60,146 bases of DNA from Treponema sp. (lineage in GTDB: Bacteria; Spirochaetota; Spirochaetia; Treponematales; Treponemataceae): positions 1 to 60,146 of the forward strand of contig JAEETM010000014.1 of the NCBI GenBank assembly GCA_016290335.1, given 5' to 3'. The notes below the pieces were generated by a model that had not been told where the DNA came from, did not search any database, and saw only the letters and a program-made list of their open reading frames with translations. A program made the translations under genes and the position numbers. Within the stretch, counting starts at the first letter, position 1. Every line of letters starts with the position of its first letter. This document shows positions 44,521 through 52,513 of the stretch, piece by piece.

Positions 44521-45454
44521 TCACTGTAACCGATGGTCTAAATTATTTGGGCTGTCGGTTATTTTTTGTACAGTTGCATTTTTGTTTTCTTCCTGTATGA
44601 CAATGCCAAAGGGCAGGAAAGTAGAAGCATTATCTCTGCTTGATAATCAGAGCAATCTTTATTTTGCAGTACCGAATAATGTTGATAATGAACTTATTGA
44701 AAAAATAATAAGTGATAACGTTTCGGGTCTTGCAAAGCACGAAATTGAAAGAATTATCGCCAGAATTAATACCGCTTATATTGGAGTTAATACTACAAAA
44801 AAAGCATTTTCTTCAGATGCTGTACAGGTTGCAATAGACGGTAATTTTCCAAAAAAGATGATTCCAAAGTTTCTTAATAAAAAGAACGGTTGGGATGTAA
44901 TAATGTGTTCTTCATGCGAAGCAAAAAAGCACCCGATTTACACTAAGGCTGTTATTCCAGGTTCAGAGGATTATATCAGCATGTCGTTCCCTGCTAACAA
45001 TGTTGCCTGTATGGGAAGAAGCATTGAACAGATGCTTGGCCGTTACGATACACTTTCTTTACCGGATTTTGCAGATCAGGTAAATAGTGCAGAAGACAGT
45101 ATAATGCACTCGGATGAATACTTTTACAATTATCTTCTGGAAGCAAAGGATGAAATCCGGTTTTTTGCAAATAATCCGAAATCTTTTTTATCTACAATTA
45201 CAGGTGTTAATCTTGATTTGAAAATCATAACTGTAGCCGGTGCAATTGTAAAGGATGATGAAGACGCTGGAAAATATAAAGTAAAGTTTATATTTAAGTT
45301 CTCAAGCAATAAATACTTAAAGGCGGGAAGGGCATTGTTAAAGCTTGCTTTGGGAATGAGCAACTCGGAAGTTGAGGACGGAGATGATTCTGAGCTTATT
45401 GTACAGAATGTACATATAAATAAAGAACAGATATTGAAATTATTAAATTTTTAA
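44507..45454 (+). CDS. Lipoprotein of unknown function with TTG start
   Basis: A 315-residue lipoprotein whose start codon is TTG, overlapping the end of ileS by 14 bp, with GGAG eight bases upstream. The n-region is long and polar ([12 protein letters not shown]), followed by the hydrophobic core [13 protein letters not shown] and lipobox SSC. The mature part is mixed alpha/beta ([48 protein letters not shown]). I do not recognise a family. It is translationally coupled to ileS, an unusual partner for a surface lipoprotein. Confidence 0.75.
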   Translation: MKKLNHCNRWSKLFGLSVIFCTVAFLFSSCMTMPKGRKVEALSLLDNQSNLYFAVPNNVDNELIEKIISDNVSGLAKHEIERIIARINTAYIGVNTTKKAFSSDAVQVAIDGNFPKKMIPKFLNKKNGWDVIMCSSCEAKKHPIYTKAVIPGSEDYISMSFPANNVACMGRSIEQMLGRYDTLSLPDFADQVNSAEDSIMHSDEYFYNYLLEAKDEIRFFANNPKSFLSTITGVNLDLKIITVAGAIVKDDEDAGKYKVKFIFKFSSNKYLKAGRALLKLALGMSNSEVEDGDDSELIVQNVHINKEQILKLLNF

Positions 45455-45473
45455 AAATACAGGAGACTTACGT

Positions 45474-46508
45474 ATGGCAAGTGACAAAATTATTCTTAAG
45501 GCAGAAGATTTGGATGGTTATCTTACAAGACAGGATTTGCTTGACTTGGAAAGACTTGACAAAATGTTCAAGGAAACAATGAAATCTTTTGATCCGGTTG
45601 ATGAGCAGAAAATTATTGAAGGCTACGACAAGATGGGACATGCAATGCAGGAAATATGTGCTTCTCATCCGAATGTAAGGGTATATTCTTTTGTTACTGA
45701 AGAAGGAGCTCATGCAGAAGCTTCACGTGTAATTTCAAAGCTCCGTGACGAACGCACAGACCATCAGGAGTTTATGTATTACAGCCAGCGTGCTTACGAA
45801 ATGCTTTTCAGAATGGCTTATACCGACCAGCATTCAGATAAAAAAGGTTATATTGTTGTAAGAACTCCTGTAACATTCCCTGTTCAGAACTATGCTGTTC
45901 ATAAGATTCCTGCAATTGATCACAAGCTTGAAAACTCAGTTATGTGTGTAATGCTTCGTGGTGCTCTTCTTCCAAGTATGATTATGTCAAAGGAAATACA
46001 GGAATATTCATCAAACGGATACATTACTCCTTTTGCCTTATTCAAAATCAGCCGTAACGATTCAAAGAACGAAAATGATATGGAATACATTATGGATTTG
46101 AATAAATCCTTCTTTAATCTTGAACAGCTTGATGGTAAAGATTTGATTTTTGCTGACCCTATGAATGCAACAGGCGGTTCTCTTGTAACAGTTGTAAAAT
46201 ATCTTCAGAGCCAGGGAGTTCATCCAAAATCAATTAAGTTCTTTAATACAATTTCTACTTTGAAGGGAAGTATCCGCGTAACACGTGCTTTGGAAAACTG
46301 TACATGCTATACGTTGTGGCTTGACCCTGTAATGAACGAAAAAGCTTACATTATGCCTGGTCTTGGTGATGCAGGTGACCGCTTGAACGGCTGTGATACA
46401 AAAGATTCTCCAAGAAACATCATTCAGCTTATTGCAGATTACGGAAGCAACATTTCCGGCCTGTATAGAAGTCAGCTTTACGAAATTGAAAAGGTTGTAC
46501 TTGGCTAA
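45474..46508 (+). CDS. UPRT-like phosphoribosyltransferase with N-terminal extension
   Basis: A 344-residue protein whose C-terminal two thirds resemble uracil phosphoribosyltransferase. The PRPP motif reads [20 protein letters not shown] (E. coli: DPMLATGGS), and [14 protein letters not shown] matches the uracil-binding [21 protein letters not shown] corresponds to VDERLNEHGYI. Canonical UPRTs are about 208 residues; the first 110 here ([32 protein letters not shown]...) are an extra helical region. It may salvage uracil, or be a paralogue with changed activity. AGGAG precedes the ATG; it sits between two lipoprotein genes. Confidence 0.82.
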   Translation: MASDKIILKAEDLDGYLTRQDLLDLERLDKMFKETMKSFDPVDEQKIIEGYDKMGHAMQEICASHPNVRVYSFVTEEGAHAEASRVISKLRDERTDHQEFMYYSQRAYEMLFRMAYTDQHSDKKGYIVVRTPVTFPVQNYAVHKIPAIDHKLENSVMCVMLRGALLPSMIMSKEIQEYSSNGYITPFALFKISRNDSKNENDMEYIMDLNKSFFNLEQLDGKDLIFADPMNATGGSLVTVVKYLQSQGVHPKSIKFFNTISTLKGSIRVTRALENCTCYTLWLDPVMNEKAYIMPGLGDAGDRLNGCDTKDSPRNIIQLIADYGSNISGLYRSQLYEIEKVVLG

Positions 46509-46534
46509 GAGTCTTGAATACACGGGGAAATAGA

Positions 46535-47170
46535 ATGAAAAAAACTACTTTTACTGCAATTTTACTGGCCGCTTTTTTTTGTTTTGTTTTTCCGTGTAAT
46601 TTAGTGAGCTGTGCTTCTACCGGTGTACCGATTCCAGGTAAAACTAATGCAGAAGCAAAAAAGCTTTCAAATGAATATCTTGCAATTGCAGATTTGTACT
46701 TTGGAATGGAAAAGTATGATAAAGCAATTGAATATTATAAGCTTGCCTTAAACAATAAAGATAATTACTGGAACGTTTATTATAAGCTTGCCAGAACGTA
46801 CACGCTTCAATCTAAATGGAATGATGCGCTTCCAATGTACGAAAATCTTTTGAAAAGAGATCCTGACAATAATTCCTTAAAGGTTTCCATAGCATATATT
46901 TATGCAATGAGCGGCGATACTGATAAAGCCGTAAAAATATATACAGAGCTTGTAGAAAAGAATCTTGAAAATGATGAATATATGCAGAACTTAATTGCAG
47001 TGTATATTGCAAAAAAGGATTATGAAACAAGCGTAAAATATTTTGAAACTTTCCAGCAGACTTTCCCTGATAATAAAAATGGTGAGAAAATCCAGCAGGA
47101 ACTGGAAAAACTAAGGAAAGAATTGTATCCGGAAGAAGAAGCTACTGAAGAAGGAACTGAAGAAAAATAG
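46535..47170 (+). CDS. TPR-repeat lipoprotein
   Basis: A 211-residue protein with signal peptide (MKKTTFTAILLAAFFCFVFP) and lipobox NLVSC. Mature part: at least four tetratricopeptide repeats (LAIADLYFGMEKYDKAIEYYKLAL, VYYKLARTYTLQSKWNDALPMYENLL, VSIAYIYAMSGDTDKAVKIYTELV, NLIAVYIAKKDYETSVKYFETFQ) followed by a Glu-rich tail. TPR lipoproteins often act in outer-membrane assembly or export. The ATG at 46535 is chosen over 46514 because GGGGA lies just upstream and the n-region KK starts there. A REP-like hairpin abuts the stop. Confidence 0.88.
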   Translation: MKKTTFTAILLAAFFCFVFPCNLVSCASTGVPIPGKTNAEAKKLSNEYLAIADLYFGMEKYDKAIEYYKLALNNKDNYWNVYYKLARTYTLQSKWNDALPMYENLLKRDPDNNSLKVSIAYIYAMSGDTDKAVKIYTELVEKNLENDEYMQNLIAVYIAKKDYETSVKYFETFQQTFPDNKNGEKIQQELEKLRKELYPEEEATEEGTEEK

Positions 47171-47193
47171 ATTGTCGGGACAAGCCCGACAAT
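47171..47193. repeat. REP-like hairpin after the TPR lipoprotein
   Basis: ATTGTCGGG, loop ACAAG, CCCGACAAT, then GACAC. It is perfectly paired and begins at the stop codon of the TPR lipoprotein gene, between it and the convergent GGDEF-like gene, and could act as a bidirectional 3' structure. Confidence 0.72.
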
Positions 47194-47197
47194 GACA

Positions 47198-48541
47198 CTA
47201 ATTGTTTTCCATAAATTGACGGTATTTTATTGCATCAGCACGGAAAGCTATAATTTGACAATCATCATCTTCCTGAGCGTGAATGAGCGCTTCATCAGTT
47301 TCTTTAAGAAGTCTTTCGGCAGACATCATTCTTACTGTTCTTGTAGAAATACCAATGTAACACTTTGAAGGATAATCTTTAAGCATTTCGTTTATGTCGG
47401 CCTGAAGCTTTTCTGAAAAGGTAAGAGCTTCATCAACATCAGTATTGATTTTAATTGCTGCAATCGAATCTTCTTTATATTCAAAAAGCAAATCCTTAAA
47501 CTGGAATTGAATGGTTAGGTATTCGCAGATTTCTTTGAATACTGCTGATGATTTTTCAATGCAAGGTATTTTAATAAGGAATAAAGCTAAATCAACTTCT
47601 GAACTTATAGCTCTGTTTAATTCATTTTCAAGACGTGGTTTAAGATACTGTTCCCAGCCGAGTCCTGTTTCTGAAGAAAAAAGTCCTTCCGGTGTTTTGT
47701 TTTCGTTTTCCTTAATTACCATAGGTTTAACTTCTTCAACAGGGTAGGCTACAGGTTTTACCGGTTTAGCTGGTTCTGCAGGTTTTTCTGGTTCTGGTTT
47801 TGGTTCAATCTTAGGTTCTGTTCTAACTTCCGGTATTTCTTCCTGAACTGGAGCAGTTAAGGTTTCAACCGGTTCTACTGGTTTAACTTCAACAGGTGTT
47901 TCTTCAAATTGTTTAGATGCTGTAATGTTAGTTGTGTCTAATACTGGCTTTGAATAATTCATATCTGCAATAATTTCATCAGCTGTTTTACCAGAATCTG
48001 GCTGCTGCTCATCTTCTTCAGTTGCATAAGTTGCTTCATATTTTCTGCTGTTATGATTTAATATGATTATAAGAATGATTGTAATAATCGTAGTTATTAA
48101 AATCATTAAGAAAGAGATTTTTGCAAAGCGTGCAATTTCAGAAGGGCGGATAAGATACATTGCAGCAATAATGCTTACAGTTCCATCATTAGTAGAAAAC
48201 GAAAAAGCTTTATTGTAAATGTATTTAGAATTAAGGGCATCGTATTCATTTTCTGTTGCACAGAATGTAAGATAATCTTCGGAATTATATTTAATATGAA
48301 GTACTGCAAAATCTTCAAGAGGTAAAACAATTTCACTTAAACGGTCATCAAATTGTTTTGTAAAAAAAGCATTCCTGTTTGTGAGCTGTTTAATGCTTAA
48401 TGAAAGCTGCTCGAATCTTGAATCACAGCGGTTTTCTCCCTGTGTGTATTCAGAAAAAACGCTGAAGCCAAAAGTAAAAATGGAAACGAGAAACATTAAA
48501 ACAACAAAAAAACAATAAAAGCCGGTAAGTTTACTTTTCAT
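47198..48541 (-). CDS. Membrane protein with degenerate GGDEF-like domain
   Basis: A 447-residue protein: two spans (FYCFFVVLMFLVSIFTFGFSVF near 8-30 and FAKISFLMILITTIITIILIIIL near 140-165) bracketing an extracytoplasmic region, a Pro/Glu/Lys-rich linker (EPVETLTAPVQEEIPEVRTEP), and a C-terminal domain of about 160 residues. That domain has the GGDEF order: LFEYKEDSIAAIK at the signature position, CYIGIST, and LLKETDEALIHAQ, but GGDEF itself is absent, so it should not make c-di-GMP. It starts inside the end of the DUF115 gene (11-bp overlap), with AGGATT as ribosome binding site. Confidence 0.7.
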   Translation of the reverse strand: MKSKLTGFYCFFVVLMFLVSIFTFGFSVFSEYTQGENRCDSRFEQLSLSIKQLTNRNAFFTKQFDDRLSEIVLPLEDFAVLHIKYNSEDYLTFCATENEYDALNSKYIYNKAFSFSTNDGTVSIIAAMYLIRPSEIARFAKISFLMILITTIITIILIIILNHNSRKYEATYATEEDEQQPDSGKTADEIIADMNYSKPVLDTTNITASKQFEETPVEVKPVEPVETLTAPVQEEIPEVRTEPKIEPKPEPEKPAEPAKPVKPVAYPVEEVKPMVIKENENKTPEGLFSSETGLGWEQYLKPRLENELNRAISSEVDLALFLIKIPCIEKSSAVFKEICEYLTIQFQFKDLLFEYKEDSIAAIKINTDVDEALTFSEKLQADINEMLKDYPSKCYIGISTRTVRMMSAERLLKETDEALIHAQEDDDCQIIAFRADAIKYRQFMENN

Positions 48542-50111
48542 ATTGATTAAGAATCCTTGACAATATTTGATAAGCCTTTTTCAAAAAAGTTTGAAAACTG
48601 CTGTTATTATTATCGTAAAATCTTAACCAGGAGATTAATGGTAAAAGTGAAATATCAAGGTTATTAAGGTCAAAAAGTGTTGTTTTTTTGTTAAAATCCT
48701 GTGTTTTTGAGGCTGAATCAGATATTCTTTGAATGATTTGTTTATAGTTGCTGAGCCCTACCGGAAAAGTCGGTTGATTTGGATTTTCTTTTATGGAAAT
48801 AATATATTTGTTTTCCTGTTTTGAAAATGCGTAATTATTAGACTGTAAATACTGTTCAAATGAAAGTCTGTAGGAATCTAAAACAGTTGTTGTAAAAGAA
48901 TTATTGTTGGAAAGCTTTATAAGTTCTGTACGGTATAAAAGCTTTGAGAATTGTTTTTCTGTAGTTTCAAGATTTGTGCTTTTTGTTGAATATAATTTAT
49001 CAAGATATGTACCTTTAGTGTATGCTTTGCAGTTTGAATAAGAAAAATCTGCACCAAAAACTTCAAGCTTTGAAAAGCCGCATTTTACTGCAAAATCAAG
49101 GGCGGCAATTGTAACTGTGCCGGAACCTGAATAAAGCTTTATAAAAGAATCATTTGAATAAGAATAAACAAGCTCGCTGAAAGGATGGCCTGAAACTGAA
49201 AATAAAATATTATTTGTTAGATTAGAAATATGTCTTACGGCAGATGAATCTGAGCATAAATCAAAAACAAAAAGTGTAGATTCAAGCGATAGATTCTTTT
49301 CGAAAAAGTGTGAATGAGAAATATTCTGCCCGTCAATTGAAACAACTGCATCCGGAATAATTTGATTCTGCAATAAAGATGAATAAGCTGTATCTGTTGC
49401 AATGATATAATAATCATTACGGGAGCTTAGAAGAGCAGGTAATGTTTTTTCAAGTGATGGACCGGCAGCAATGATTGCGGCTGTTTTTGTTTTATAATCT
49501 GCAGGTAATTTTTTTTGCGGCGGCTTGATAGTTGAATAAGTATTAAGATTTGCAAGAATGTTTTTCTGCCAGATTTTTCCAAAATGTGATTGTGCTGAAA
49601 AATCAGCGGAAACTGTGTTCAGTGAAGATTTAATAATCTGCTGAATTAAAGGATAAAGATTCTGGTTTTCCTGAATCCAGCTGAGTTGTTCTACAACATA
49701 AAGGCCGCCGTATACAGATGGAATGTACAGGGATTGAAGCAGACTTGAAAGATTTTCGATAGAGGCAAACTTAATATGTAAGTTTCCCTGAAGCTTTTTT
49801 ACAAGAGGTATCTGTAATAAAAAGTTTATATCATTTTGAGATTTTTCAAGACAGAGAAAAAATGCCTGCGGATATTTATTTAATAAAGCTTCTATGGCAA
49901 TTCCGCTGCCAATTCCAAGAATAATGTAAAAAGATGAAAAAGGAATTGTTTCTATAAAACGGGTGGCATCATTCTGGGGATTATAACGCGATTCCATTGT
50001 TTTACCGTCTGCAAAAACAGGAATTACAGAACCGTTTTTGGCTGTAAGAAGGGAAACATACAATTGAGGCGAATTATTAAGTAAAGCTGAAATATCAACA
50101 TTATTTGCCAT
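48531..50111 (-). CDS. DUF115/MptE-like protein (motility accessory factor family), second copy
   Basis: A 526-residue protein in the family of Maf motility proteins and archaeal MptE. The core motif is TAAIIAAGPSLEKTLPALLSSRNDYYIIATDTAYSSLLQNQIIPDAVVSIDGQ, a nucleotide-sugar-binding Rossmann-like block, followed by SGSGTVTIAALDFAVKCGFSKLEVFGADFSY. In Campylobacter, Helicobacter and treponemes these proteins transfer nonulosonic or related sugars to flagellin. It is a distant paralogue of the next gene upstream in the operon. GGAG precedes the ATG. Confidence 0.85.
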   Translation of the reverse strand: MANNVDISALLNNSPQLYVSLLTAKNGSVIPVFADGKTMESRYNPQNDATRFIETIPFSSFYIILGIGSGIAIEALLNKYPQAFFLCLEKSQNDINFLLQIPLVKKLQGNLHIKFASIENLSSLLQSLYIPSVYGGLYVVEQLSWIQENQNLYPLIQQIIKSSLNTVSADFSAQSHFGKIWQKNILANLNTYSTIKPPQKKLPADYKTKTAAIIAAGPSLEKTLPALLSSRNDYYIIATDTAYSSLLQNQIIPDAVVSIDGQNISHSHFFEKNLSLESTLFVFDLCSDSSAVRHISNLTNNILFSVSGHPFSELVYSYSNDSFIKLYSGSGTVTIAALDFAVKCGFSKLEVFGADFSYSNCKAYTKGTYLDKLYSTKSTNLETTEKQFSKLLYRTELIKLSNNNSFTTTVLDSYRLSFEQYLQSNNYAFSKQENKYIISIKENPNQPTFPVGLSNYKQIIQRISDSASKTQDFNKKTTLFDLNNLDISLLPLISWLRFYDNNNSSFQTFLKKAYQILSRILNQYEK

Positions 50112-50123
50112 AATTACTCCAAA

Positions 50124-51611
50124 CTAATTGAGAAGCTTCCCTATTTTATTTAAAAGCTTTTGATTCTTTTCTTCAAGATTCTTTAAAAGTAATTCTTTTT
50201 CTTCCTGATTTTTTGCATGCTTTATTGAAATAAAATCTACCGGAAAGATTTGTTTTTTCCATTCTTCTGTGGAATTGTTTTTTTCAATAAATGATTTCAG
50301 TAATTTAATTCTCTGAGATCTTTCGTTATATGAATATTCTTTCTGCTTCTGGAATATGGATTTTTCCTGCGAAGATTTTTTTGCAGAAATCATTCTGTTT
50401 ATAAAATCTGAATAATTTATGTTTTTTATTTCTCCAAGATTTTCCTGATCTTCTATTACGCGGAAAACTTTATTTTTCAAACCGGTCAGGTTTTCAAACC
50501 AGTTTCTGTAAATTGCAAGTGAACCTGAATTGAATCTTGATTTTGTCTGACGGGTTTCTTTATTAGATAAACGGAAATCCTTTATGGAATTATTTATTTC
50601 AAGTTCATTTGGTTCTGTATGCTGAGTTGCCTTGCCTGGAGCTAAATCCATACCAAGACAGTAAATGTAATTGTCAGTGAGCTGTAAGGCAAACATTAAG
50701 GCTGTTCCGCTTACTGTTCCATTACGTTCAAGTGTTATGGCATTTATGCTGCACGCCTGCAGCATTTTATTTGAAATGCCATCTGAATAAGTACAGGGAA
50801 CTAAGTTCAGCTTTTCAAAAAGCTGCTTTTGAATAAAAGCTTCGCAGGGAGCGGAGGAAATAAGGTTTTCATAATTAAACAGCTGCTTTAAGTGCTGGCC
50901 TGCATAATAACCGCCGTCTGTTGTAAGAATTAAATCAGGTTCAATGTTGTTGGAAAGTAAAACTCTGATTGCAGAAGAAAGACAGATTATAAAACAATTG
51001 TTCCTGAATTGTGAAAGCTGTTTAATAACTTTATTAAGGCTGGGGCCTGAAGAGACAATTAATATTGGTTTTGAAGTTTTCCGGATTATGGAATAATTGT
51101 TTTTAAGATATTTAATATAATTACACGTATTGATTATCCATTTTTTTTCAAAATACTGGCGTGTTATAAGTATTGTACGGCAATGTTCGAGTACATTTTT
51201 ATACGTCTGCCAGATTTGTGTACTTTCTGATTGAAAAAGATTTTTAGTCGGCGTCCAGTCAAAAAGCTGGGAACATAAAAGCTGTTCTTCTGTAAATGAA
51301 GATAATAAATAATTTTCAAGGGTTTGTGCATCTTTATAATCAAAAACAAAATCCCAGTCTGAATTACAGGCATTAAAATCTTTTATAAGTCGGATTATAC
51401 CGATTTTTGCATCCGGGTATTTTTTTCTTAAAAAAGGCAGCGTATAAGGCAAACCAGGTTCAATCAGAATAATTATGTCACATTCTGTGGCAGGCAAAAG
51501 AGAAACAAAACGTTCTGCTTCTTTAATCGGGGAGTAGGGAGAATGAATGTAATGATTGTCTGCTGAAACAGTCTGATTGTTATCTTTTGATGAACCAAAC
51601 AGGAGATTCAA
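50124..51611 (-). CDS. DUF115/MptE-like protein (motility accessory factor family), first copy
   Basis: A 495-residue protein with the same core: KPILIVSSGPSLNKVIKQLSQFRNNCFIICLSSAIRVLLSNNIEPDLILTTDGGYYAGQHL and NGTVSGTALMFALQLTDNYIYCLGMDLAPG. It starts with TTG two bases after the preceding stop. Its C-terminus is a charged coiled coil (FISIKHAKNQEEKELLLKNLEEKNQKLLNKIGKLL). Two paralogues in tandem suggest two steps or two acceptor proteins in flagellar glycosylation; the SpsE gene at 10768 would provide a matching sugar acid, though not linked here. Confidence 0.82.
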   Translation of the reverse strand: MNLLFGSSKDNNQTVSADNHYIHSPYSPIKEAERFVSLLPATECDIIILIEPGLPYTLPFLRKKYPDAKIGIIRLIKDFNACNSDWDFVFDYKDAQTLENYLLSSFTEEQLLCSQLFDWTPTKNLFQSESTQIWQTYKNVLEHCRTILITRQYFEKKWIINTCNYIKYLKNNYSIIRKTSKPILIVSSGPSLNKVIKQLSQFRNNCFIICLSSAIRVLLSNNIEPDLILTTDGGYYAGQHLKQLFNYENLISSAPCEAFIQKQLFEKLNLVPCTYSDGISNKMLQACSINAITLERNGTVSGTALMFALQLTDNYIYCLGMDLAPGKATQHTEPNELEINNSIKDFRLSNKETRQTKSRFNSGSLAIYRNWFENLTGLKNKVFRVIEDQENLGEIKNINYSDFINRMISAKKSSQEKSIFQKQKEYSYNERSQRIKLLKSFIEKNNSTEEWKKQIFPVDFISIKHAKNQEEKELLLKNLEEKNQKLLNKIGKLLN

Positions 51612-51613
51612 TT

Positions 51614-52513
51614 TTAGTTTGCCGCCTGATTATTTTTTTTATTATATAATGGTTCAAGAATAATTTTCAGTTTAGAACTGCTGTCTCCAAGAATGTCTTT
51701 AAGTGTAAGAATCAGATGCTGTTCGAGCATTCGTTTTGGGATGCTGTTTCTTGCCTGAATGTAAAGATTTATTGAATAATCTGCTTCTTCAATAGGATTC
51801 TTTGGAAAGCATTTTCTTAAGGAATAAAAAATATTATAAAAAATAACCTGTTCAAAATGGAGTTTCTGGTTATCTGAAATATTCTGTTTATCAATAAAAT
51901 CTTTGATGGAATCATAAAGATTTATAATGTAAGTGTTTGCTTTAGCTGCTGCAGGATTATCAGTAAAATATGCTTCATCATTTGAAAATGCAAACTCAAA
52001 ATCAAACTTATCAAGAGAACTGAATTGATCAAAAAAGTCTTTGTCTTCAACAAGTGTTTCGATGGAAGATGAAGAACAGAAAAGAATTACATCATCCTGT
52101 GAACGGTAAAGAACGATTGAATCTATTGCATCTATGAGTTTATCTGAAAAAAACTGATAAAGCGGTTGAATAGAATTATCTTTTTTTGAAAAGAGCAGTG
52201 GAGTGTTCTTTTGAGGAATAAGTCCATCCCAGAAATCTAAAGTTGAAACTGATTTTAAAATCGAATTGCAGTCAAAACCATAGCAGGTATTTATTTGGAA
52301 TATTCCGTTGTTTAATCTGAAAACAGCACATTGAGAAAGATTATACTTGTTTACATAATCAAAAAAATCCAATCTGTTTTTTTCATTCATGCGAATGATT
52401 CTTTTAAGAAGACCAACAGTATTGGATTTTTCTGAATTATTTTGAACGGTATTTGAAGCTTCCTGCTGTTTAGCATTTTCTTCAAATACCGCTACCTGTT
52501 GTAAAAATCCCAT
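51614..52513 (-). CDS. Hypothetical protein in the DUF115 operon
   Basis: A 299-residue soluble protein, rich in Phe, Asn and Ser, without signal peptide or spans. The N-terminus is Gln/Asn-rich (FEENAKQQEASNTVQNNSEKSN). The rest may be a GAF- or roadblock-like fold (FLFDYVNKYNLSQCAVFRLNNGIFQINTCYGFDCNSI). It overlaps the upstream acidic gene by one base (TAATG) and is followed by the first DUF115 gene, so translation is coupled on both sides. No recognised family; a role with the DUF115 enzymes is inferred from operon position only. Confidence 0.7.
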   Translation of the reverse strand: MGFLQQVAVFEENAKQQEASNTVQNNSEKSNTVGLLKRIIRMNEKNRLDFFDYVNKYNLSQCAVFRLNNGIFQINTCYGFDCNSILKSVSTLDFWDGLIPQKNTPLLFSKKDNSIQPLYQFFSDKLIDAIDSIVLYRSQDDVILFCSSSSIETLVEDKDFFDQFSSLDKFDFEFAFSNDEAYFTDNPAAAKANTYIINLYDSIKDFIDKQNISDNQKLHFEQVIFYNIFYSLRKCFPKNPIEEADYSINLYIQARNSIPKRMLEQHLILTLKDILGDSSSKLKIILEPLYNKKNNQAAN

